Source: Acanthochlamys bracteata (Eukaryota > Streptophyta > Magnoliopsida > Pandanales > Velloziaceae). Taken from it: DNA of 64,000 nt. The notes beneath the pieces were generated by a model. The model had not been told where the DNA came from, searched no databases, and was given only the letters and a program-made list of their open reading frames with translations. The translations under genes were made by a program, and so were the position numbers. Location: NCBI GenBank assembly GCA_019914995.1, contig CM034141.1, forward strand, positions 1,612,001 through 1,676,000, written 5' to 3'. Each line of letters begins with the position of its first letter. Position 1 is the stretch's first letter. Below are positions 12,608 through 24,170 of the stretch, piece by piece.

Positions 12608-14347
12608 CTAAGCTTCAACCTCAGCTTGTGCTGATTGCATTTCATTCTCTTCCAGTTCCTTGACAGCAGAAATAAGGCTACGTGTTGTCCCTGCCAGGTA
12701 CAAACCGCTGTCTTTCATCTGCGCAAGGAGATTTTCTGCTGTGCGCCAATCTAGGGCCTTAAGGCACAAAGACTTTATCATTTTATTATACTCGTCTGTG
12801 TTTGGCTGCATGCCATTGTCCTTCATCTCCTTCAAAAATTCAAGGGCCTTGTCAAACATCTCCATCTTGCAGTACCCGCGGGTTAGGATATGGTAGGTGA
12901 CAGAGCTGAGCTTGGAATGCTTTTCCTTGGCTTCATCAAAAATTTTCCTTGCTTCATCCATCAATCCACCTTTCACAAAACCACTCATGATAACGGTGTA
13001 TGTGTAGACGTCGGGCCTCAATCCTCTCTTTTCCATGATTCTCATCAAAGACACTGCATCCTCCATCTCTCCTCCTTTGGAAAGGGCCGTGATGACAAAA
13101 TTGAATGCTGCACTCCCTGGTGGTGGGCCTGAATCAACCATTCTAATAAGCAACTTCTTTGCCTCCTGGAAATCCTTTATCCTGCACAAACCCTTGACAA
13201 CAGAAGAAAATGTTTTATTCGCATACTTGAATGGCTCCCCTGGGTAATCATCCAGCAACTCAAGGGATACTCGCACGGTATCATCATCCCTTGATAGTCC
13301 ACTGATCAAAGAATCCAAGGTTGACCTCAACGGAGTTATCTGGTTATCTTTTGCCATCAGATAAACTAAATGAGCTTCCTTGGCCATCTTTCCCTTGCCC
13401 AACAGTTTTATGATGTCACCAATCTTCTCTCTATCCGGAACTCTTCCGGAGCTAAGCATTTTCTCACAAACAGACCACGCGGCTTCAAAATTCAACCTCC
13501 TGCCAAGCGCTTTGATAGTAAAATAATAAGAATCACTATCTAGTCCACAACCGAAATCATCAAACTTGTTGAAAACCTCAAGAGCCGCATTACCTTTGCC
13601 AAATTCTGCAAACGCAGCAATCAACTCATTGAGAATCTCAGTTTTAAGCAAACCTTTCTCTTTACCTAACTCCTTGAGCAAATCCCAAAGTTTATAAGCC
13701 ACCTTCTTGTCAATCTCCTTCAAGTCGGAGGTAACCGCATGAACAAGAACTTCAACAGCCCGTACTGTTTTCACCACTCCATTCTTAGAAGCCCATGTAT
13801 AAAAAGAAACCAAATTCCCACCTGAAATACCATTTTCCATCATCGCTCTAACTACAAACTCATCACTCAGCGTCAAAGATTCCATCTTTTCCAATTGAGT
13901 CTCTACAGAATCATCACCTGAATCTCTCAAAATAGCAACCACACTCTCCAGCTGCTCCACATCAATCTCTTTAACAAACTCACCACTTTGTTCAATATTC
14001 TGAACTGAATCGTCACCAAATTCTCCAGCAATTCTATCTTCATTCTCCAATTTCTCGGTTGGGTCTACACCAAATTCACCATCAACACTGCTGGGCTCTT
14101 CATTCTCAAATCTCGACCACTGATCATTATGTTCGGTGGTTTCAGCTTCACCAGCAGAAGAAGACAGAAATCTACTAGGAGAATGGTTGGAGCAGAAGGA
14201 GAACAACGGAGGGATCAAGGATGGTGAAGAGATGAAATTAGGCTTTGGAATTGGGGATGAAATTAGGGCTAGGGTTTTGGAAGGAGGGAGACGTGTTGGT
14301 GAACGGAGAAGAAGAAGAAGAAGGGAACGACATTTAGATCGCAACAT
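12608..14347 (-). CDS. Mitochondrial PPR protein, mS80/rPPR6-like
   Basis: Single-exon frame of 579 residues from the chosen ATG (14347) to TAG (12608). The N-terminus MLRSKCRSLLLLLLRSPTRL is Arg/Leu/Ser-rich without early acids, as expected of a mitochondrial presequence. An acidic low-complexity linker follows (about residues 60-165), then PPR helix pairs to about residue 555, e.g. ALEFLKEMKDNGMQPNTDEYN and RPDVYTYTVIMSGFVKGGLMDEA, the classic P-type pattern; no E or DYW domain. Length and layout agree with Arabidopsis At3g02650, which I recall as mitoribosomal small-subunit protein mS80/rPPR6; that assignment is from memory. An upstream in-frame ATG at 14464 would add 39 residues, but it abuts a TATA box and is unlikely to be in the mRNA. 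Confidence 0.85.
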   Translation of the reverse strand: MLRSKCRSLLLLLLRSPTRLPPSKTLALISSPIPKPNFISSPSLIPPLFSFCSNHSPSRFLSSSAGEAETTEHNDQWSRFENEEPSSVDGEFGVDPTEKLENEDRIAGEFGDDSVQNIEQSGEFVKEIDVEQLESVVAILRDSGDDSVETQLEKMESLTLSDEFVVRAMMENGISGGNLVSFYTWASKNGVVKTVRAVEVLVHAVTSDLKEIDKKVAYKLWDLLKELGKEKGLLKTEILNELIAAFAEFGKGNAALEVFNKFDDFGCGLDSDSYYFTIKALGRRLNFEAAWSVCEKMLSSGRVPDREKIGDIIKLLGKGKMAKEAHLVYLMAKDNQITPLRSTLDSLISGLSRDDDTVRVSLELLDDYPGEPFKYANKTFSSVVKGLCRIKDFQEAKKLLIRMVDSGPPPGSAAFNFVITALSKGGEMEDAVSLMRIMEKRGLRPDVYTYTVIMSGFVKGGLMDEARKIFDEAKEKHSKLSSVTYHILTRGYCKMEMFDKALEFLKEMKDNGMQPNTDEYNKMIKSLCLKALDWRTAENLLAQMKDSGLYLAGTTRSLISAVKELEENEMQSAQAEVEA

Positions 14348-14461
14348 GTCTTTGTATTTGTTGGAATTTTGTTTTTGCGGCGGAGGCTTTTGAAATGTAG
14401 AGAGAGGAAGGGTTTTGGGAAGAAGAAGAAGAAGAAGACGAACAGGTTTTGGTTCAATTTG

Positions 14462-14473
14462 CATATATATATA
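14462..14473 (-). promoter_or_regulatory. TATA box of the PPR gene
   Basis: TATATATAT on the minus strand, about 115-125 bp upstream of the ATG at 14347, followed by a CT-rich leader with repeated TCT triplets. Transcription would be expected near 14,435-14,440, downstream of the upstream ATG at 14464. Confidence 0.6.
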
Positions 14474-14479
14474 ATCGAA

Positions 14480-17400
14480 CCGGGTAATATACAGTATAAC
14501 AAGACAATCAAAGTTTATTACGAGGATTATTATACTACGAATGTTAGTTTTAGAAGAAAGTGTTTTTTTAAAAAGAATTTTTCTAAAAAAAAATTGAAAT
14601 AAATGTTATTTTTATTTAAAAAATAATAATAAATAATAATAATAATGTGTTTTTTGTATTATTTAATTTAAATATATGATAATTTTATTTTAAAATATCA
14701 AATAAAAAATTAAAATAAAATAAAAAATAAGTACCACCAAATGAGCTCTAATTTATTATTTTTTTTATAAAAATTTTATGGTATTTGATAAAATTTAAAA
14801 ACTTTATAAATATTTTAAAATTTAAAAAATATAAAATTATATATCTTATAAATTTATAAGTATATTTTTTATTATTTTTAAGATAAAATTAAATTAATTA
14901 TTATAAATAACTTTATATCCCCAAAACTTACACGCTTATGGTTTTGTTCTATTAAGATCATATCCTCCATGAATATACTAACAAATAACTTTTAAGCATT
15001 ACAAAAATATTTGTTAGTTCGCATTTCTAAAAATGTTAATTAGTAACATTTTGATTTACATGATCAAGTTATGACAAACGAATTTTTTTTTAATTTTTAT
15101 GATCAAATTACTCTTGATCGTGTCACTTTGATTTTCTCTCTAATGATTTTATTTTTTGGTATCATCTTATGTGATTGCTCATCAATTGTAAATACGTGAG
15201 ACTTATATTGGAATAAATTGTTTCGTAATCATCGTACAAATACAAATTTTAGTATGTGATTATTGTTTGGAAAAATAAATTTTTTATAGAGACAAAAATT
15301 CAAACACCTTATATGCAATGCCAGTATAGACATGCCTGAAATTTAAGATGTGTTTTTTTCACTTTGCAAATAACTTATTTTATTAAAAATTATTTTTAGT
15401 TCACATTTAACGGTACAAAAAATATATATATTAATTTTCAACTAAATTTTTAAATATTTAAAAATTAAATTCATTTTTAATAATGTATTTTCGGTCTAAT
15501 AGAATACACTATCAATAAAAGTTTTGAATAACTATTTTACTTTTTTATATTTTTTAGAATAAAAATAAAAGTATTGTTTAAATTAATGTCAAACTTATGT
15601 GCAACACCATTGTAATAATAATAATAATAATAATATTGTCATGAAACTAACCAAAGCAATCTTGATGGGGAGGCAGAGACGTTACCTCTGTATAGCGTCA
15701 CGGATTGCTATTTTGACTCATCTTTCTATTTTTGTTGCTTTAATAGAATACATTTTTACCTTGGTATCTTTTGTTATACATAAGTAGGTCTAGAGTGAAT
15801 AAATATTCTAGACATTTCGGAAAATTGGAAATTTGTCTACAATAACTTAAGAATACTTTAAATAGTTAAAATATTTTGCGAGATATAAACTTTTAAATAG
15901 ATAATTTATAAGAACATTTTGAACCAATATTTTTCAACGTTCAAACTTAATTAATATCTGTCGATCCATAAAAAAAAGTAGAGTTGGTATAAATAAAACG
16001 GCAAGTCTCTCATAGCTATTAAGAAAGATTTATAATTAAATAAAAAATTATAAAACTTTTTCTAAAAAGTATAATTAGCTAAAATTATAATTAAGCAAGA
16101 GTCTTGCTCTTTCTAAGTGTTGATTCTCTCTTTCTTCAATTTTTTTTCTCACAAAATCTTTAGCTAGTTTGATAGCTAAATTAAAAATAAGATTGACTTA
16201 GTTATAAAAAAATGTGACTAAATATCGCACATACTAAAGGGAAAAATATATACCTGTAACGATAGAGATTGGAAATCCGAGACAGGGCACGAGTTCCCTC
16301 TCATTTTTTCCAAACAAGCCTCTACTCGTATAATTATCTTATCAAATAATTATTTTAACCAACGGTATCTCTAAGAGATAAAATAGTTTGGATAACTAAT
16401 TATTTTACTTGAAAACAAAAAACAATCAACAGACAGAAAGGAACTGATATAGAGAATGTTACATTTTGCCTAAAACCATCATGCCCCCCCCCTCTTCAAG
16501 TGTGTCATACTTATTTTAGCATCTGTCTCCCTAAAGCTAAATTGCATCCAATTTGCACAGGGATGTTATTTTGTTCTGCTAAATTTTCAGGTGTATTACA
16601 GACCTCGACATATGCCATGATTCATAAAGAAATAGCATTTGCATTATAAGTGCATGCAAATAACAGAACTACATAAGCACATTAATTCATGTTAATGACT
16701 CCAAAGAAAAGCTTAACATGTCAAAGTAACAAAATATAAGGCACAAGAGTACAAGCCAAAATGATACATATTTGAGGTAAATGAAGGAGTTCAGAAGAAG
16801 GTAATTAGCCATGCTGCTCTGCAAGTAATAGTTAACATAGGTAAGTTATTGAAAATGATACAACAAAAGATCATCACAAAAGGCAATGACAAAAATTAAG
16901 CTAATAGAAGAAGGCTTACTGGTCTCCAAGGGTTCTTTGGAGCAAGTTACAAAGTTAAAAACACTACCACCAAAAGTTGAATTCATGCATCAAGATATAA
17001 TGTTCAATTTCTTCTATTTAATTGTTTGGCCGTCTAGAGAATATTTGCTAGGATATAGATGCAGCAAAGCAGTAAATTTCAGGCGAAAAAAAAGCAGAAA
17101 ATTCAGCTAATTTTTTTCATACTATATAATGAATCAACTGGCCTACCATCCTGAGCTTCTTATGAAAACTGGCACTAAAACCCAACATAACATATTAGGA
17201 TAACAATTAAATGAAAATGGCACTATATTTACTTAGAGGCTTACCATACTTCCAGCAGATCTGCATAGGTTCCTTAATGACAGAAAAATTAGTGCTTCAT
17301 TTTTTAGTTGAACCTGCAAAATTAAGATAACAGGATTTGAACTCGCATAAATAAACACAATCATTTATTTTAGGATCATAAACATGCTCTTGTGAATATA

Positions 17401-17600
17401 ATCTATCATGGAAAAGTCATGTTCCTCAAAAGTTTTGGAATACCTTTAGGAGATACAAGTACCTGTTTAAACTCAATTTTTCTGCCCATGTCCGAGCCAG
17501 TGACCTTATGAGTCTAACCATGTCCCAAGATGCTCCATCAACCAAGATGCAACGCTCAATATGTTGCATCAGTAAACATAAAATTCCCAATGATTATGAA
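14480..17600. other. Intergenic region, AT-rich, no gene seen
   Basis: Contains long A/T runs, an AAT triplet run near 15614-15634 and an 8-base C run near 16484. Short open frames have no family resemblance. I see no RNA gene. Confidence 0.55.
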
Positions 17601-17603
17601 AGT

Positions 17604-19400
17604 TTATCCACATTTATCTAATGCACTCACGATGCCCATCTTCATGATCATAGCTCTATGCGGAGCCAATTCTTCCAGATATCCAGCAAACGCATACATG
17701 CGATAGATTAACAAGTAAAGACTAGGATTAGTTGTATGCAATTCTAATAGCTCTTTGGCTGCTGGCAATCCAATTTCTAAATTCTTTCTGAAATAGAAAG
17801 CCTTTACAAGTGTGGCAAAGATGGAACTGTTTGCCTTTATTGGCATTCTTTTAATAAAACTTCTGCTTCTATTAATAACCTTCATTTGCATACATATGGA
17901 CCATGCAAGAGCATGGCACAAAATATCATATACTGTCTTCATATTATTGAACAACTCCCTCCCATGTGATACTAGTTCAGAATGGCTGCAAGCTGATGGA
18001 ACAGCAACCATAGTCAAACTGTCAGGCCTTATCCCACTTTGAATCATCCAATGAAACAAATCAAAACAATTTCCTCATTTTGTAGGATCATATCCAGCTA
18101 CCAATGATTTATATGACAAACGTCATGTTTAACCGTTCCAAGGAAAATACTTTGAGCAATCATAATTCTCTTCAACTTGCAATATATGTCAACAAGAGAA
18201 TTACATATTGAATGATTGCAATCCAACCTGTATTTGATGATATAGCAATGAATTTGCCCAACATAATGTAACTTCTCACAATAAATAACTCAGCATCACC
18301 AACACATAGAGGGAGAATTATAAGAATTGTAATCACATTTGGCACTACCCTACACCTCACGATACCTCTTAAAATCTCAAAGGCTTCCCTGACATAGGTA
18401 TTTAAAGCAAGGCTTGCAATCATGCTGTTCCATGTATCCGAGCCTCAAGGTCCATCTATTCTAAACAAAGTATCTGTATCCTCGATTCTACTACATGAAG
18501 AATACATTTTAACAAGAGCATTTTTGACCTTCCATGGTTATCAAAACCGAGACATGCCGCTCTTCCATGAATTCCCTTTCCAAGCTTCAACGATTTCATC
18601 ATTGAGCATGCAGACAAACATATGACCAACATCACGTGATCTATCACAACTATGTTCTCCCCAATTCGATTAGCAACAAAGTCAAGTGCTTCAGCAGGCA
18701 TCCCCCTGTAGAGAATACCTGCAGATATTATGTTAAAGGTAACAGAATTCGCTTTGCAATCATCTCTCTCCATTTGCTCCACTAATTCAAAGGCCACGCC
18801 CACATCTTGTGTGAAACATAAGCTGTAATCATTGAATTCCAAAAACCACACCTCTGTTGGGAATTTCAACGAAAAGCTTCTGAGCATCACTGAGTTCCCC
18901 ATTCTAGGTATACATGGCCACAAAAGAATTCCAGATGAACTGATCCAATCACAAACCACTACATAAAATCCTAGCATGGATCCCCTGCCCAGCAAACATA
19001 TGATGTAGCTCGCCACAAGCTCACAAAACTGATGAGCAAGTGAACTTATCAGCTTAACTCCCTTCTCAACCATCTCATTATAAGTAACTGGAACTTCAAC
19101 GCATAATTGAGACTGAACATATGCTGAGATCAACAGATTCCAATGAAACGGATGTGCTGAAGTAGAACCTCGAACAATGAATTCCGCATCAGGATAAAAA
19201 CCGAATTTGCAGTAAAATGCAGTTATCTCAGGAAGGAGATACTTTTCACGAGTGAGCCTATAGGAAACAACGAGGCGTGAAAGCTGCTGACCTTGTTGGA
19301 GGGCTTTGATACTCATGCACAGAGCAAAGAGTGAAGACAATGGGTAGAGAAGGAGGGTGGTACAGGAAGGATAGGCATGAGGGAGCTCAGAGAAAACCTT
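17604..19400 (-). pseudogene. PLS-class PPR pseudogene (E-type end)
   Basis: PPR-like translation is spread over different frames. About 19400-18456 gives SSLFALCMSIKALQQGQQL, YCKFGFYPDAEFI, PFHWNLLISAYVQSQLCVE, EQMERDDCKANSVTFNIIS and GKGIHGRAACLGF. About 18423-18172 gives SMIASLALNTYVREAFEIL and VVPNVITI. About 18059-17604 gives SGIRPDSLTMVAVPSACSHS, FIKRMPIKAN and an E-like NPSLYLLIYRMYAFAGYLEE. Joining these needs at least two frameshifts, and a degenerate stretch replaces about 100 residues near 19050-18850. It resembles the At1g71490/At1g22830 group from memory. No intact protein could be made. Confidence 0.75.
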
Positions 19401-19494
19401 CGAAGCAGCAATAAGACGGCCCTTGCGACAAAGCCGCCTATCTTTTCGTGCAAAAGAACAGGACTAGGTCGGAATATCTTTGATCAACTCTTCA

Positions 19495-19735
19495 CCAAGA
19501 ACATAGCAGAAGATTCTAAGAGATAACCTCTCTGTGGCATTTCATCGAACAGTTTCAGAGGAAACAAAATTCCTCGCGATTAGAGAAACGCTTGCCTGTG
19601 GAATGAAACAAATCTCTATGCATGAGTGGCCTATCATCTGCCAACTCTTCTGAGGCTTCAGTAGAAAATTCCAACACATAATCTCTTTCCGGCATTTGGT
19701 CCAACAGTTTCTGAGGAAAACCAAAACAGATCATT
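19495..19735 (-). repeat. Duplicated PPR-like segment upstream of the PPR pseudogene
   Basis: On the minus strand, TTTTGGTTTTCCTCAGAAAC... (near 19730-19670; frame KLLDQMPERDYVLEFS) is repeated about 170 bp further on (near 19567-19500; KLFDEMPQRGYLLESS). Both resemble the LFDEMPxRD phrase of PLS-class PPR proteins. This is probably a duplicated, decayed 5' piece of the neighbouring pseudogene. Confidence 0.5.
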
Positions 19736-20861
19736 CGCACTCAAACAAACGCTTATCATCATCAACAATAACAAGCACCTCATCCGAGGCACTGAACATA
19801 TTACGCGAAGCAGCAGCAGAATGGTAATTGCCATTGGAGGAAAACATATTGAAAACCAAATTATTGTTGTTGTTGCTGCTGCTGCCGCCATTGTTGTTGC
19901 TGTGAGAAGGGTTGATGAATTTTTGCAGAAGAAGAAAAGGAAGTCCCAAGATTGAGATTTGAAATTGCGGAGGAGGGAAGGAGAGATGTACATCTAACAA
20001 TCAAAACAAAATTTCATGATCATTCTTTTTTTCACTCAAATTCTACAAAGATGTGCATAACACTGAATTACAAAGATGTGCATAACACTGTCTCTACTGT
20101 TAGCACATCTTTTTTTAGAATATATTTCAATTCAAAGGAACTCACATTTTTTACTAAATTTTAAGTTAGAATTAGTTTCTATATTTCCCTTTACTTGAAC
20201 ATCCCTAAGCTATTTTTTACCGAGCTTAATTTCATCGAATTCCGCTTAATGAAACTCACTTTCTACTAATTAAAATACTCTTTATATATAGTTTAATTAC
20301 GTATTTACGAATGTGAATTTTATAAACATAAAATTCAAAAGTAAAATTCAGTAAGAATAAGTTCGAACTGAAATACGTAAATTAAAATTTAAAATAAAAT
20401 TTTATTGAAATGAAGTTCGATGATAAAATTGATATAGAATTTAGAACGATAATTAAAATATATGAAATAAATCAAACTCAAAATTTAGAAAAAAAAAATA
20501 AAGTTAGGATATTAGCCAAACTTTCGCTTCATGGTTGAAGGAGTATCAAAAGAGTGTAGTAGTAGTTTGGAACTCTCATGAGAAAACCCGAGTGATAGGT
20601 GTTGTTCCATTGCAACAACTCATACCGCGCGCCCAAAGTTCCAATTAGTCGATGTTTATATACACACATAGCAATGCCAGATTATTCAAAATAAAAATAA
20701 AAGAAAAAAGGAGAACGTCGCTTAGATCATTGGGAAGAGCTACAAGATATCGCAAAGAACCATTTCATTGTAACAAAACCTGAAACTCTCGGCTTGTTAT
20801 GCTTCTCAGAATTGTATTGCATGTGTGTTTGAGCTTGTCGTATAGTAAGCATCTCAGCTAA

Positions 20862-21160
20862 GGGTATATTTCAAACGTTCGTAATTTTATTTTTTTTCGT
20901 CAAATTTAAAATTTCAATAGTTCATATATTTTATTTATACAAAAAATTTAGAACTTTATTTCTATATACGAAACTCTAGTTTCTAGTTTTAAGTTTTTTA
21001 TTTGTACATATTTTAATGTAATTTTATTTTTAATTTTTAATTTATTTTAAAAAATTATTGAAATATAAATACTAAATTCTATCTAATTTATTTTTAAAAA
21101 AAATTTATTTTTTATTTTTTATTTTTACTAGATTCAATTACGAATATTTGAGACGCTCCC
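20862..21160. mobile_element. MITE with TAA target duplication
   Basis: A 299-bp AT-rich element. Left end GGGTATATTTCAAACGTTCG then TAATT; right end read backwards GGGAGCGTCTCAAATATTCG then TAATT. The match is about 18 of 25. TAA is on both sides (20859-20861, 21161-21163). Same superfamily as 5390-5678. Confidence 0.8.
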
Positions 21161-21569
21161 TAATTGGCGACTAATTTCAAGGCACTGATAGTGATTGTGA
21201 TCAACTTGCTACATGCATACCGGCGATCAAAGAACAATATCCGTCATTCCACAAGAAAATGGTCCTACTATCGAATATATATTATGCAGGCTCACTTTTG
21301 CAAGATGTTTTCTGCACGTGTCTTATTTTGCAATTTATTATGGCGGAGTTCATTTGCTGCGTTCTGTCTCCGGGACACACTCACCAGAAACGGAGTGAGG
21401 TCTCTCAACCATTTAAAACTCGATACGTCAGCAAAAGTGGGACCCAGTTCTGACTGTAGTGGTTGTTGGCGGACGTATCCGGTGGCACGATACATTTTGG
21501 CTCTGAATAATTTTCTTTTGTTAAATTTATTTTTCTAAGGAAAAACACAAAGAGGTCAGTTTACATTTT

Positions 21570-22170
21570 TATGATTTGAGCGAAAGGATTCAGTCTTTCA
21601 TTACTTTTCTTCATTTCTTGATTTGGGCCTTATGAAATTTGGTTAAAGATTGTGTCGTTCTACTTCTTGCTGTTGTAACTAGTATTTGATTTCTGTCTTA
21701 GAATCATCCAATATTTGTGATTCGAGTCGAAAAGGTTCATTCTTTCTCAAATTTCTTGATTTGGAGTCTTAAGAAATTTGGTTAAAGATTATATTTATAC
21801 TTCTTGGTGTTTTTTGAATTGTATTGTAACTAGTGTTTGATTTCTAAGTGCTACAATCATTCAATTTTTGCAATTGTAGGGGAAAAGGTCGATTTCTTTC
21901 ATTTTCTTTATTTGTTTCTTAAGAAATTTGTTTAAAACTTGCGTCTTTCTAGTTCTTTGTGTTGTTTGGATGATATGTACTAGTATCCGGATTCTGTGTG
22001 TTTTATAATCGTCCTTTACTGTGGAGTGAAAAAGGTTCCTTCGTTCATTCAATTTATTGATTATTTTTAAATAAATTTTTATTTGGGCCATAAGAATTTG
22101 GTTGAAGATTGTGTTGAACTAGTATTAGATTTTCATTTTATAATTTATTGAGTAGTAACCAGTTTTAGAT
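21570..22170. repeat. Four degenerate tandem repeats of about 140-170 bp
   Basis: The motif chain TTTCTTGATTTG, AAATTTGGTTAAAGATT, CTTCTTG-TGTTG, ACTAGTRTTTGATTTCT and AATCATCCA recurs about four times; AAATTTGGTTAAAGATT-like anchors lie near 21636, 21775, 21925 and 22094. The block lies directly upstream of the F-box pseudogene and could be part of its old promoter or leader. No coding content. Confidence 0.7.
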
Positions 22171-22278
22171 TAATTTCTGTATGTTAATCATCCAAGTTTT
22201 TTCATCATCTATAGCGGGTTGTCTGAAATTGCATACACATAGAAAGCAAATCAAGACAAGGAAAAAGCAAATTCCAAA

Positions 22279-23750
22279 CATGTTAGAAGAGCAATGTTGC
22301 ATGACAAAAGTCTCGAGTGTGAATGACTTTTGACATTATGGAGCAAATTCTTTTGAAGCTCCATGTTAAATCACTATGTCAGTTTTACTGGTGTTTCTAG
22401 GTCATGGTTGAACTTGATTACTGATCATTTCTTCATGGATCGCCATCTGAGGAACCAAGTGAATAAGACTAACTCATACTTTATTTCTTGACACAATGTG
22501 TGAGGCTTCTATTCCTATTATACAAGAGTTCTCTATATCTTATAGTGATAAGTGATCATATGAGCAAGTTTTCTGACAAGCGTTTCGAAAGAAATGTCAC
22601 CTTTACTTTATGAGAAACTCCTGCAACGCTTTGTTCTATTTATATCGTGGTAATAGGTTTTTTCTGATGAATCCCACCATCAGATAAGTGGCTGCACTTC
22701 CTAAAGCTACTCGATCAATTTGTTTGTGTTATCTTTGCTATGATTGGGGTGTGATGAAAGTGCATACAAGTTGGCGTATGGATGCAGATGGCATCCTTTG
22801 AGGTCTACACTCTTGGTTCAAACTGGTGGAGACAGTTGGATATGGAGGTGTGCACAAATTCCCTTTTGCAGTTTCTGCTGATAAGTCACCGTTTTCTTGA
22901 ATGGAGTTTTACACAGGTCGCGTTGTCACTTGAAGCTTCCTAAATAGTTTCAGGAGTTGTTTTTGCTTTGATGTTGATCATGAGTTTCAAAGCATTGCAG
23001 CACCCTGCAGGCTGTCAAAAGGGCAAAGATTTTGCATCTTCTGGAATTGGAGGGATTACTATTGGCAGAACATCACAAACCAGATGTAGTCATTTAGTGT
23101 AAGGAGGACTATTGCAACAGAAATGGGTGAAGCACTATCACGTTGGACAATGATGATGGATAACTGGATGTATCTTGAAGCTACAATGGAGAAGCCAGTT
23201 GGAGTGAGAGATGACGCACTCTTAATGAATGAGTTGAATGGAGATTGGACTACTTTGATCCTAAGAGCAAGAGTTTCCAACAAAAGTATGGCATGATACC
23301 TGGCCAAAAATTTGACCATGTACACAGGAAGGTTAGTTTCACCTCTGTCACTCTGGGAAGTAGCGATCTACAAAAATCAAGCCAGCATCATTCGAATGGC
23401 ATATATAGTACCAGTCAGTGAGAAGGCATTATTAGAAATGGGGCAAATGTATGATGCTCAACTGCTACATGGGGTAGAATTTGACAGTTTTCTTGAAATT
23501 GAACAACAGACTTCTCTTCCCCTACAACAAATGCAACCAATTTGGTGCAGTTGACACGGCAAGATCTGCACCAACTTAGGTGGCAACTGGAAGGTTGGTC
23601 TTGCCATGATGGAGCCAACAGTCCTTACTAGGTCTTCTGACCATAAGCTTTAACACATGTTTTGCTCAATATTGAGACAAAAGCATGAACAACTCTTTCT
23701 GTTTCCAAGGTGCCCGACTCGTTCTTTTGTTAGGAGCTTATATGCTACAT
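22279..23750 (+). pseudogene. F-box protein with FBA (F-box associated) domain, pseudogene
   Basis: F-box proteins are substrate receptors of SCF ubiquitin ligases; here the frame is broken many times. Fragments in order: ATG at 22279; F-box core DIMEQILLKLHVKSL (22331-22375), then VSRSWLNLITDHFFMDRHLR after a one-base shift; FBA pieces EVYTLGSNWWRQLDMEV (about 22802), FALMLIMSF and QKGKDFASSGIGGITIGRTS (about 23016), KWVKHYHVGQ (about 23124), GLAMMEPTVLTRSSDHKL (about 23600) and QKHEQLFLFPRCPTRSFVRS (about 23682), a typical FBA C-terminus. Piece order and spacing match one F-box/FBA gene of about 400 codons with numerous frameshifts and stops. It ends about 420 bp from the 3' end of the convergent RNase gene at 24171. 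Confidence 0.75.
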
Positions 23751-23797
23751 AGGAAGTATGACTATATTAGAGGTTTTCTGTAATTTCACTGCTTTAG

Positions 23798-24091
23798 CAA
23801 GTGTACTGTGTGCCTGGTTTGTCCATTATTGTTGTTGTTGCTGCAGCTAGTTTAGTCACCTTTCTCATAGTTGCATATCTGACAGCTGCAGGTTATTGTT
23901 TGATCAGAAAAAGAAGAAAGCGTAAACGTGGAAGACAGATTGCGAGAACAATGAAGTCATTCAACAAGACAAAGATCCTTAAGGGGAACAACTCATTCCA
24001 CAAAAAGTTACATACGCTAGACCTGCATGTTACACATAAATACACATATGCAGGTCTTCTTATTGAAACAAGCACAAGGCTGGAAACATAA
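23798..24091 (+). other. Open frame with one membrane helix and a polybasic tail, no ATG
   Basis: The frame reads PGLSIIVVVAAASLVTFLIV then AYLTAAGYCLIRKRRKRKRG and a further basic stretch, ending TAA at about 24091. A stop lies just upstream and there is no ATG before the hydrophobic segment, so it could only be translated as a downstream exon (possible acceptor TTTAG near 23797). In layout it resembles the membrane-plus-lysine end of small plant membrane proteins such as TED6/TED7. It may be a relic or chance; function unknown. Confidence 0.25.
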
Positions 24092-24170
24092 AGAGTAGAT
24101 CTCCTTCAGGTACATCATGCATGCTTTAGTTTATCGTGATCTCCTAAAGCAACACACAGGGCCTCTCTTC

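Noticed and set aside
15599..15787. 62-residue frame with an Asn run
   Set aside because: It comes from an AAT triplet run in AT-rich DNA, with no family resemblance.
19658..20000. Overlapping frames on the minus strand with Asn- and Ala-rich runs
   Set aside because: Three overlapping frames stay open over a CAA/GTT triplet-rich stretch (19865-19905); no recognisable domain, so no gene was called, although a 5' piece of a dead PPR gene is possible.
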